The notes below the pieces were generated by a model. The model searched no databases and was not told where the DNA came from. It was given only the letters and a program-made list of their open reading frames with translations. Position numbers and translations under genes: made by a program. Below are positions 16,615 to 24,474 of a DNA stretch of 54,278 nt, in pieces. The stretch comes from Leptospiraceae bacterium (GTDB lineage: Bacteria > Spirochaetota > Leptospiria > Leptospirales > Leptospiraceae). The stretch is taken from contig JAIXRB010000212.1 in NCBI GenBank assembly GCA_027485405.1, positions 1-54,278 on the forward strand. The letters are read 5' to 3'. How positions within the stretch are numbered: position 1 is the stretch's first letter; the number at the start of each line of letters is the position of its first letter.

Positions 16615-17669
16615 ATTCTTTTTACTGTTAATTCGTAGGTCACCTTCAAATGATTGGCTTCTGTAGTAAACCGGTATCGAATCGCAATTAGTTTGTTGGT
16701 AAAGTCTTTGTCTTTGAAATCAATCCCTGCTTCCTTTAACTTTTTGATTTCCATAAAGTCTTTGCCTCCGCCTTCCACCAAAACTTCAAAACCTCTGGTT
16801 TCTAGTCCCACATTTTCAGTAGAAGGTAAATACAAGGCCTTTCGGAATAGGTCAATTTCGAAGGTAGTGATTGGAACTTCTGCGTTCAATGAATCGAAAA
16901 GATCATCCCAAATTGTAATTGGGTAGAGTAGCAAAGAGAGTTTTTTGAAAAAAGAATCAGAGTAGGATTCTGCTAAAATTCCTTTGTCTAAACTAATATT
17001 TCCAGTACTACCCAGATTCTCTTTCATCATTTTGGAAAGTTTCTTTTGTTTTGAATCTAGAAACAATTGGTCATTTTCATAGACCTTTATTGCAATTGTT
17101 AACTGATCATCTCTTGTATTGATTTGATTATTGAAAAATACAGAGTAACGTGCATTTTCTTTTACTCCGCATTGTACAGGAATGATTCCAAATGCTTCAT
17201 TGGTTGCAACGTGGGCAACACTCATCTGCCTTTCTTTGATCCAAATTCTAAAATCTAACTCTGCATATCCACTGAAAGGTTCGTATCTCTCGCAAAATAC
17301 TTTGTTTGTGGAAACATCAATAAAGCTCATGCTGATATTTGCTGGTTGGTTTCCTTGGAGCCAAGGAGCAACCGATTTCAAGAAATCTGAAAGTTCCCTT
17401 GGGCTTTCGGAACTCAGGTTGGTAGCACTACTAGAACTTGGTAGATTTTGCCCAGCCGCAGTGACCACATTTTCTTTCACAACGGTTTCGCTCCGTGTCT
17501 GTCCCACACCGATCGGAACAATTGCATCTGACTTAGGTTTTTGGATTTCCCAAACTACCGTTTTTGGTTCAAGGTGAACGGTTTTTCGCTTTGCTGAATT
17601 TATTTTTTTGGATTCAGAATGACCCGGAAGGATGAAAAGAAAGAACAAAAGAAATGGGAGTAAATGCAT
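16611..17669 (-). CDS. exported protein of unknown function
   Basis: 352 residues. Signal peptide at 1-19 (LPFLLFFLFILPGHSES). A low-complexity Ser/Thr/Val-rich stretch (45-95) precedes a mixed alpha/beta region with two Cys near 125 and 165 that might form a disulphide. I do not recognise a domain. It converges on the OmpA-family gene and is followed upstream by the DUF2452 gene on the same strand after an 88-base gap. Confidence 0.75.
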   Translation of the reverse strand: MHLLPFLLFFLFILPGHSESKKINSAKRKTVHLEPKTVVWEIQKPKSDAIVPIGVGQTRSETVVKENVVTAAGQNLPSSSSATNLSSESPRELSDFLKSVAPWLQGNQPANISMSFIDVSTNKVFCERYEPFSGYAELDFRIWIKERQMSVAHVATNEAFGIIPVQCGVKENARYSVFFNNQINTRDDQLTIAIKVYENDQLFLDSKQKKLSKMMKENLGSTGNISLDKGILAESYSDSFFKKLSLLLYPITIWDDLFDSLNAEVPITTFEIDLFRKALYLPSTENVGLETRGFEVLVEGGGKDFMEIKKLKEAGIDFKDKDFTNKLIAIRYRFTTEANHLKVTYELTVKRI

Positions 17670-17757
17670 ATTCTAAATGTCGGACTAACAGCTAGCCAAA
17701 TTGAATTTCCCTATTGCTTCGCCCTTCTGTTCGCAGTTTTTGAGACATAGTTTCCGC

Positions 17758-18258
17758 TTAAAAGGTTTCTTTGTCTTCTGTTACCTCCGTAAAACTTCGA
17801 TCCGGATTCATTATATAACTTGCCACAAAACGATGAGGAGGCGACCCACCCCATTCCGCAGGGGAAAGTAAAGAAAAGTAATTTCCTTCTTTCTTTTCAT
17901 ACAAATGAAGTGCTTGCCCAGCTTTCTTTTCAAAGTGACATTTTACTTTATGCAATTCTATGTCTTTCTGCGCATTTTGGAGGAGGATTTCAGCCTCTGC
18001 TTTTAAAGCTCGGATTTGCTTAGCAATGACTTCCATTTTTCCATGTACATGGAGCTGAACGGACTCTTCAGCTAGTTCAATTTCCTTTGCACGATCCACC
18101 AACCTGATTGGGGGAGCAAGTCGACTCGTTCCATAAGTCAAGCTGTGGTGCGCTGGCTTTTCTTCTGATGATTTCGATTGAGACAAATTTTCTGCCAAAG
18201 GATTTCCTCCTTCTTTAGACTTGCCGACCGACCCTTCTCGGTTTATTTCTGTATTCAT
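17758..18258 (-). CDS. DUF2452 family protein
   Basis: 166 residues from ATG 18258, with GGGAG and GAGAG upstream; a longer frame would run far into icmF. The first 45 residues are charged and probably disordered. Residues 55-160 match DUF2452: an opening NPLAEN...LTYGTSRLAPPIRLVD-like block, a central helix (QIRALKAEAEILLQNAQKD) and the end LLSPAEWGGSPPHRFVAS. Proteins of this family occur in bacteria and eukaryotes, function unknown. Its start codon shares two bases with the icmF start on the other strand. Confidence 0.85.
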   Translation of the reverse strand: MNTEINREGSVGKSKEGGNPLAENLSQSKSSEEKPAHHSLTYGTSRLAPPIRLVDRAKEIELAEESVQLHVHGKMEVIAKQIRALKAEAEILLQNAQKDIELHKVKCHFEKKAGQALHLYEKKEGNYFSLLSPAEWGGSPPHRFVASYIMNPDRSFTEVTEDKETF

Positions 18259-21200
18259 GACTCTCGTACTCCCGAAACACAAAATCCGTTTCGTGACCGC
18301 CGCCGCTCTTTTCGATGGCCACGATGCCTCCATCAACATTATGCGTCGAATTCTTCAACAGAGTGGAGTCGAAGTGATTCATTTAGGGCATAATCGGTCC
18401 GTGCAAGAAATTGTAGACTGCGCCATCCAAGAAGATGTCCAAGGGATAGCCATAACCAGTTACCAAGGTGGCCATGTCGAATACTTTAGTTATATGGTAG
18501 ACCTTTTGCGCGAAAAAGGTGCAAGTCATATCAAAGTTTTTGGAGGAGGTGGCGGAACCATCTTACCTTCAGAAATGGATGTTCTCCACAAACACGGAGT
18601 CTGCCGCATCTATTCTCCTGATGATGGAAGATCGATGGGCTTGCAAGGAATGATCGATGACCTTGTTGCCAAGTCCGACTTTCTCACTCCATCTTCGTTT
18701 AATGGTGATATGGTCCTCCAACTCAAAAAAAAGAATCCATTGGCAATTGCCCAAACCATCACTTTGTCCGAGAGAACCAATGATCGATCTATTGTTAAGA
18801 AGATTGAAAGTTCGGAAAACCCATCTACTCGTTCTGGAAAAGTCATTCCAGTTCTTGGGATCACTGGAACAGGCGGAGCCGGAAAATCCTCCCTCACTGA
18901 TGAAATTGTTCGTCGATTTCTTATGCAATTTCCCACTTTACAAATCGCCATTCTGTCCGTTGACCCATCCAAAAGAAAGACTGGGGGCGCTTTATTAGGT
19001 GATCGAATCCGAATGAATTCCATTCACAATAATCGAATCTATATGAGAAGCTTTGCAACACGCGAAGCGAATATTGCCTTAAACCGAAACGTAGGTGAGG
19101 CTATCCAAATCTTAAAAGTTGCTGAGTTCGATCTGATTCTAGTAGAAACTGCTGGGATCGGACAAAGTGATTCCGAAATTACAGAAGTTTCTGATGTTAG
19201 TTTGTATGTTATGACCCCTGAGTTTGGTGCGGCAACACAATTAGAAAAAATCGATATGATAGATTTTGCTGATGCTATTGCTATCAACAAATTCGATAAA
19301 AGAGGGGCTTTGGACGCACTTCGAGACGTTCAAAAGCAAATGCAAAGAGCTAGAATGGCTTTTGCGGATCCATTGGAATCCATGCCTGTTTTTGGAACTA
19401 TTGCTTCTCAATTTGAAGACCAAGGAACAAATATACTGTTCGCAAAACTAGTTCAGCTCATTTTTGAAAAAACAAAGGTCAGTTGGGCACAGACTGATAT
19501 TGCTAATCTTTTGAATTTTCAAGAAAAATCTACAGTACTTCCTGGAGATAGAACCCGCTATCTGTCTGAATTGGTCGAAGAAATTCACAGAAAAAACAAT
19601 GCTTGGGAAGAAGAAAGCAAACTGGCTTCTCTCGCCTATCACCTTCACCAAGCGAACTTACATTTTCTTTCCAAAGGAATACCGAATGAAGCTCTAGATA
19701 AAGAAGCGAAAGCCGCCTACCTTCGTCTATCGCAAGAGACCAAAAACTTAATTGAATCTTGGGATTCCAAAATTGAGTCTTATCAATCCGAATTCTATTC
19801 CTATCGAGTCCGAGAAAAAGAAATCCAAGTCAGCAATTTCAGCGAATCCTTAAGCCATTTAAAAATCCCTAAAGTATCATTTCCTAAATGGAAAGACTGG
19901 GGAATGATCGTTCGATGGTCTCATTCTGAGAATTTTCCAGGGCATTTCCCATACACAGCAGGAGTATATCCATACAAGCGTTCTGGCGAAGATCCAACGC
20001 GGATGTTTGCGGGAGAGGGTGGCCCAGAAAGAACAAATCGAAGATTCCATTATTTAAGCTCAGGCATGCCTGCAAAGCGTTTGTCTACCGCATTTGACTC
20101 TGTTACTTTATATGGTGAAGATCCCGACATTCGACCCGACATTTACGGAAAAATTGGTAATGCGGGGGTCAATATAGCTACTTTAGAAGATGCAAAAAAG
20201 CTCTATTCTGGCTTTGAATTATGCGACCCAAGTACTTCGGTTTCAATGACAATCAATGGCCCTGCCCCCATGATATTGGCTTTTTTTATGAATGCCGCCA
20301 TAGACCAAGAATGCGAGAAATACATTCGCAACCAAGGCATAACAGATCAAATTCTTCAAAAGAAAAAAGAGATTTTCCTAGAACTGAATTCAGAAGCTCC
20401 CCACTATGAAGGAGATTTACCTGAGGGGAATGCAGGATTGGGATTACTTCTTTTAGGCTTAACTGGAGACCAGGTTTTACCAAAAGAAACATATGAAAAG
20501 ATAAAAGCAGACAGTCTGTCTAGTGTTCGAGGGACAGTACAAGCAGACATTCTCAAAGAAGACCAAGCACAAAACACATGCATTTTTAGTACAGAGTTTG
20601 CACTTAAAATGATGGGTGATATCCAAGAGTATTTTATAGAGAAAAAAGTAAGAAACTTTTACTCTGTATCCATTAGCGGCTATCATATCGCAGAGGCTGG
20701 AGCAAATCCCATAACTCAAGTGGCCTTTACTTTGGCAAATGGATTTACGTATGTTGAGTATTACTTGAGCAGAGGAATGAAGATCAATGATTTTGCTCCT
20801 AACTTTTCTTTTTTCTTTTCCAATGGTATTGACCCTGAATATGCGGTGATAGGGAGAGTCGCACGTAGAATCTGGGCAAAAGCTATGAAGTACAAATATG
20901 GGGCAAATGAGAGATCTCAAATGCTGAAATACCATATCCAAACATCAGGGCGCTCTCTCCATAGCCAAGAAATTGATTTCAATGATATTCGCACTACATT
21001 ACAGGCGCTCTACGCTATTTATGACAATTGCAATTCCCTTCACACAAATGCATTCGATGAAGCCATAACAACTCCAACAGAAGATTCGGTTCGCCGAGCA
21101 GTAGCCATTCAATTGATAATCAACAGAGAATTGGGCCTTGCTAAAAACGAAAATTCTCTACAAGGGGCATTTATCATTGAAGAGCTTTCCGACTTGGTCG

Positions 21201-21628
21201 AAAAGGCAATTTTCGAGGAATTCCATCGCCTGACCGAAAGAGGTGGAGTACTAGGGGCTATGGAAAGAATGTATCAAAGAAACAAAATCCAGGAAGAATC
21301 TTTGTACTATGAAACTTTAAAGCATACTGGGGAGTATCCTATCATCGGAGTAAACACCTTCTTATCAAAGGATGGCTCTCCTACAATTTTACCCAAGGAA
21401 GTTTTTCGATCAACGGAAGCTGAAAAGAAATCACAAATTAAAAATCTCAGACATTTCCAAAACAGAAACATTGAATCAGGGAAAAAAGCTCTCAGCACCT
21501 TACAAAAAACTGCTCAGAATAAAGGGAATTTGTTTGCAGAACTTTTGGAGGCAAGCAAAGTTTGCTCTCTAGGTCAAATGACTACCGCTCTCTACCAAGT
21601 AGGCGGACAGTATAGAAGGAACATGTAG
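18257..21628 (+). CDS. icmF: IcmF-type fused coenzyme B12-dependent acyl-CoA mutase with G-protein chaperone domain
   Basis: 1123 residues from ATG 18257. Order: B12-binding domain (about 8-140; DGHDAS with His22 as cobalt ligand, SYQGGH, FGGGGGT), MeaI-type GTPase chaperone (about 195-400; P-loop GTGGAGKSS with Lys210, ETAGIGQSDSE, NKFDKRG), a linker, and the TIM-barrel substrate domain (about 545-1110; acyl-pocket region GVYPYKR at 569-575). IcmF interconverts isobutyryl-CoA and n-butyryl-CoA or related branched acyl-CoAs, with built-in cofactor loading. Normal length. No clear ribosome-binding site precedes the ATG. Probably co-transcribed with the membrane protein nine bases downstream. 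Confidence 0.95.
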   Translation: MTLVLPKHKIRFVTAAALFDGHDASINIMRRILQQSGVEVIHLGHNRSVQEIVDCAIQEDVQGIAITSYQGGHVEYFSYMVDLLREKGASHIKVFGGGGGTILPSEMDVLHKHGVCRIYSPDDGRSMGLQGMIDDLVAKSDFLTPSSFNGDMVLQLKKKNPLAIAQTITLSERTNDRSIVKKIESSENPSTRSGKVIPVLGITGTGGAGKSSLTDEIVRRFLMQFPTLQIAILSVDPSKRKTGGALLGDRIRMNSIHNNRIYMRSFATREANIALNRNVGEAIQILKVAEFDLILVETAGIGQSDSEITEVSDVSLYVMTPEFGAATQLEKIDMIDFADAIAINKFDKRGALDALRDVQKQMQRARMAFADPLESMPVFGTIASQFEDQGTNILFAKLVQLIFEKTKVSWAQTDIANLLNFQEKSTVLPGDRTRYLSELVEEIHRKNNAWEEESKLASLAYHLHQANLHFLSKGIPNEALDKEAKAAYLRLSQETKNLIESWDSKIESYQSEFYSYRVREKEIQVSNFSESLSHLKIPKVSFPKWKDWGMIVRWSHSENFPGHFPYTAGVYPYKRSGEDPTRMFAGEGGPERTNRRFHYLSSGMPAKRLSTAFDSVTLYGEDPDIRPDIYGKIGNAGVNIATLEDAKKLYSGFELCDPSTSVSMTINGPAPMILAFFMNAAIDQECEKYIRNQGITDQILQKKKEIFLELNSEAPHYEGDLPEGNAGLGLLLLGLTGDQVLPKETYEKIKADSLSSVRGTVQADILKEDQAQNTCIFSTEFALKMMGDIQEYFIEKKVRNFYSVSISGYHIAEAGANPITQVAFTLANGFTYVEYYLSRGMKINDFAPNFSFFFSNGIDPEYAVIGRVARRIWAKAMKYKYGANERSQMLKYHIQTSGRSLHSQEIDFNDIRTTLQALYAIYDNCNSLHTNAFDEAITTPTEDSVRRAVAIQLIINRELGLAKNENSLQGAFIIEELSDLVEKAIFEEFHRLTERGGVLGAMERMYQRNKIQEESLYYETLKHTGEYPIIGVNTFLSKDGSPTILPKEVFRSTEAEKKSQIKNLRHFQNRNIESGKKALSTLQKTAQNKGNLFAELLEASKVCSLGQMTTALYQVGGQYRRNM

Positions 21629-21637
21629 GAACTCGCA

Positions 21638-23338
21638 ATGATATCATGGGAATCAATCAAAAAACATAAATTAGGGATCCCTCTTATTTGGGATATATCC
21701 ATGGTTTTCATTGTACTCGGAAACCTAAGCTTAATTCTTTTTGATCTTTCGTATTTAAGCCTACGGCCCTTCTATTTTGATGAGTTTCCAAAGATTTTAA
21801 AAGTCTATGACAAGAGAATTTTGGGAATCGAGCCCCACCGCACAACAAAAGCCTATACGGACTCGGTAGATGATCTGGATTATCTAATTCGATTGAAAGA
21901 TCCGGAGTTTTGGGAGAGCGAAATAGTAAAAAATAGACAATCGATATATTCTGTATTGAAAAAACTTAAACTTCAAGTTTCTAGTGAAAAGTTTGATAAA
22001 CTCTTTGTCGATTTTGAAACTCTGCTGAATTCTGAGAATACCAAGGACAAAAATAAAAAAATTGAATTCACTTTACTTCAATTAAATGAATACATCAGCG
22101 TTTTGGAAGAAACTCCTGAAATAGACGAACTTTTAGAACTAACAGAGAGATCTAATCTTATCATTCAATCCAGCGATCCCATCAAAGAAAAAGCAGAATT
22201 CGAGAAAATTCTCTCCTATATGGATCGTAAAATGTTGGAAATAGTTGAGACCAATCCTTTTGCGTCTTCCGGACAGATCGAACTGTCCTTTTCAATCCAA
22301 GACACCATTAAAGGCGAATATCGAAAGCATAAGACAAAAGCTAAAGACATCAAGATAAGACAAGAATTAGACTTAATACTGAAGAAAGACCGTATTCCTG
22401 AAACCGTCGTCGCCTTCGATTGGTTTTGGCGAAACCCAGATAGAAGTTACCAAGAGAAAATTGAGTTTTTCAATTTGAACCTCAGAAGAAATTTTGATCT
22501 AAATTTCTATCGAGCTTTGGGCGCGGATGGCAATCCAGTAAATCACTATCTATTACTTGATTTACCGTTTTTGATTTTCTTTTTGATTGAATTTTTGTTG
22601 AGTTGGCTTTACGCCATTCGAAACAAAAGCTATATTGCTTGGTTTTTGTATCCTGTTTACCATTGGTACGATGTGTTAGGTCTAATTCCCATCGTAGAAT
22701 TCCGATTCTTTCGATTGATCAGAGTTTACAAAATCTATTTGATGCTCCAAACCAATCAATTTACCAAAATTTTGGGCAACGATTTGCTAAGTCGTTCGCT
22801 ACGCTATTATAGCAATGTCATCAAAGAAGAAATATCTGATCTGGTTACACTACAGATTTTAACGGAAACTCAAAACGAAGTAAAATCTGGAAATTCTTTG
22901 GACCAACTGGTCGGGGCAATCGATGCGAACCGCGAAGAATTGAAAAAAGTTGTTTTAAACAATATAACAAAATCCGCTCAAAATGAAAACCTTAGAGAAT
23001 TGATAAAGAACCTTGTAGGTGAGATTTCAGAAAACGTCGCTACTCAAATTCGACCGATCGCCTTACTTCCCAAAGAAGCTCAGGCGGCATTCTCGAAACA
23101 AGTGAGCCAGGCAATTTACCAAGCTATTTCTACTGCTTCATTTGCTCTTGCGAATGATCCAATGGGAAGGAAATCTATCGAAAAATTAATCGATTATGCT
23201 ATTGATGAAATGATACTCTTCGCGAAAGATCCCGATATGGTAAAGCTTAACACAAATATTACGGTTTCTTTGATCGAAAACATGAAAAGAGGAATCTCTG
23301 AGAAAAAATGGCTCAAAGCGGAGATTTCAAAAAGTTAG
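21638..23338 (+). CDS. membrane protein with voltage-sensor-like S2-S4 segment and long helical extensions
   Basis: 566 residues. One hydrophobic helix lies near the N-terminus (15-40), followed by about 260 residues of charged helical sequence, then a compact membrane block at 305-375. In that block FLIEFLLSWLYA resembles S2 with its acidic residue, HWYDVLGLIP resembles S3 with its Asp, and the next helix carries R356, R359, R362 and K365 at every third position, as in S4. No pore helices or selectivity filter follow; residues 380-566 are soluble and helical. I know no named family with this layout. Its start is nine bases after icmF and its end overlaps the convergent ygiD-like gene by 12 bases. 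Confidence 0.85.
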   Translation: MISWESIKKHKLGIPLIWDISMVFIVLGNLSLILFDLSYLSLRPFYFDEFPKILKVYDKRILGIEPHRTTKAYTDSVDDLDYLIRLKDPEFWESEIVKNRQSIYSVLKKLKLQVSSEKFDKLFVDFETLLNSENTKDKNKKIEFTLLQLNEYISVLEETPEIDELLELTERSNLIIQSSDPIKEKAEFEKILSYMDRKMLEIVETNPFASSGQIELSFSIQDTIKGEYRKHKTKAKDIKIRQELDLILKKDRIPETVVAFDWFWRNPDRSYQEKIEFFNLNLRRNFDLNFYRALGADGNPVNHYLLLDLPFLIFFLIEFLLSWLYAIRNKSYIAWFLYPVYHWYDVLGLIPIVEFRFFRLIRVYKIYLMLQTNQFTKILGNDLLSRSLRYYSNVIKEEISDLVTLQILTETQNEVKSGNSLDQLVGAIDANREELKKVVLNNITKSAQNENLRELIKNLVGEISENVATQIRPIALLPKEAQAAFSKQVSQAIYQAISTASFALANDPMGRKSIEKLIDYAIDEMILFAKDPDMVKLNTNITVSLIENMKRGISEKKWLKAEISKS

Positions 23339-24130
23339 ATCAGTTTTGTCCAAGCATACACTGGTCATACTAAAGGAACCACCAGTGACTGCATCGTTGA
23401 AAAAACTGACTTTGTCTTCTTTCGTTTGAAGTGCCAATATGAATATAAGGGGTAGGAAATGTTCTCTGGTAGGCACTGCCAGTTGTATGTTTTCTGACAA
23501 ATTCCCATAGTCAACCAAAGCGGAATGATTCGAAGTTGATATATATTGTTTGATCTCTTCATTTGCTTTTAGTGCCCAAGGTACAGCATTGGGAATATCC
23601 ATTCCTCCTTGAAAATCTGCATAGGCAAAACTATGCACAATGTTCCCTGTTCCCAAAATCAAAACTCCCTCATCTCGTAGCGGAAGCAACTGTTTCGCCA
23701 ACTCATAGTGATAAGCTGGCTTTTGAGTTACATCCATACTCAACTGAAGAACCGGAATATCAGCATTTGGAAACATTTTAACTAAAACACTCCAAGTGCC
23801 ATGATCCAATCCCCAGGATGTATCTAGTTTAACTTCCGTCTTGGTTACCAATGCACGAATTCTCTCTGCTAAACTAGGATCTCCTGGCGCAGGGTACTGA
23901 ACTTCAAACAAAGGCTTTGGAAATCCACCAAAGTCATGGATTGTAGGTGGAAAGGTATGAGCTGTCACCCATGTACCTTTGGTTTCCCAATGAGCCGAAA
24001 TACTCAAAATTGCTTTAGGCTTTGGCAATTTTTTGCCTACACTTTCCCAAGTTTTAGTAAAAAGATTGTTCGAAATTGCATTCATGGGTGAGCCATGACC
24101 AACAAACAGAGCAGGCATTGGTTGTTTCAT
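23327..24130 (-). CDS. ygiD: YgiD-type class III extradiol dioxygenase (4,5-DOPA dioxygenase family)
   Basis: 267 residues, the usual family length, cytoplasmic. Metal-site regions are visible: GHGSP (11-15), SAHWET (near 45-50), DHGTWSVL, and a later His in VPTREHFLPL. Family members cleave catechol rings such as DOPA between carbons 4 and 5; the natural substrate in bacteria is usually unknown. Overlaps the ferredoxin-like gene by four bases (ATGA) and is the last gene of the gcv run. Its end overlaps the convergent membrane-protein gene by 12 bases. Confidence 0.92.
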   Translation of the reverse strand: MKQPMPALFVGHGSPMNAISNNLFTKTWESVGKKLPKPKAILSISAHWETKGTWVTAHTFPPTIHDFGGFPKPLFEVQYPAPGDPSLAERIRALVTKTEVKLDTSWGLDHGTWSVLVKMFPNADIPVLQLSMDVTQKPAYHYELAKQLLPLRDEGVLILGTGNIVHSFAYADFQGGMDIPNAVPWALKANEEIKQYISTSNHSALVDYGNLSENIQLAVPTREHFLPLIFILALQTKEDKVSFFNDAVTGGSFSMTSVCLDKTDLTF

Positions 24131-24459
24131 TCTTTCCCTGTTTCTTCATCTCCGACAAGTAGATGCTTGTATGCGGTCGGATCGTCTGCTTTTAAATAGG
24201 AAGCAATCAGGACATCTACATCTTGTTCGGTTCGAAGTCGAAACCATTTTCCTTCAGGATACGCCACTTGGATAGGTCCTAGCTCACATCGTTCCAGACA
24301 ACCAGCTCGTTGGATGCGAAAAGGGAAGTTAATCCCTGCTTTGACCGCTTTGGATTTAAGAAGTTTTAGGATCTCCTTGGAACCTTGCTTTCCGCAAGAG
24401 ACCCTTTCCCCTTCCCCACGCTCGTTTTCGCAGACGAAAATATGTTTTTCATAGTACAT
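24127..24459 (-). CDS. thioredoxin-like [2Fe-2S] ferredoxin domain protein
   Basis: 110 residues. Four Cys are placed as in the thioredoxin-fold [2Fe-2S] ferredoxins: Cys10, Cys22 (VSCGKQGS), then CLERC at 54-58. That family resembles the NuoE C-terminal half and carries one or two electrons. It starts 15 bases after gcvP and ends overlapping ygiD, so it could serve either enzyme; donating electrons to the dioxygenase is a guess. Confidence 0.88.
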   Translation of the reverse strand: MYYEKHIFVCENERGEGERVSCGKQGSKEILKLLKSKAVKAGINFPFRIQRAGCLERCELGPIQVAYPEGKWFRLRTEQDVDVLIASYLKADDPTAYKHLLVGDEETGKE

Positions 24460-24474
24460 AACAGTGTTATCTGA

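Noticed and set aside
20477..20941. 154-codon minus-strand frame
   Set aside because: Antisense to the conserved mutase domain of icmF; Cys/Phe-rich noise.
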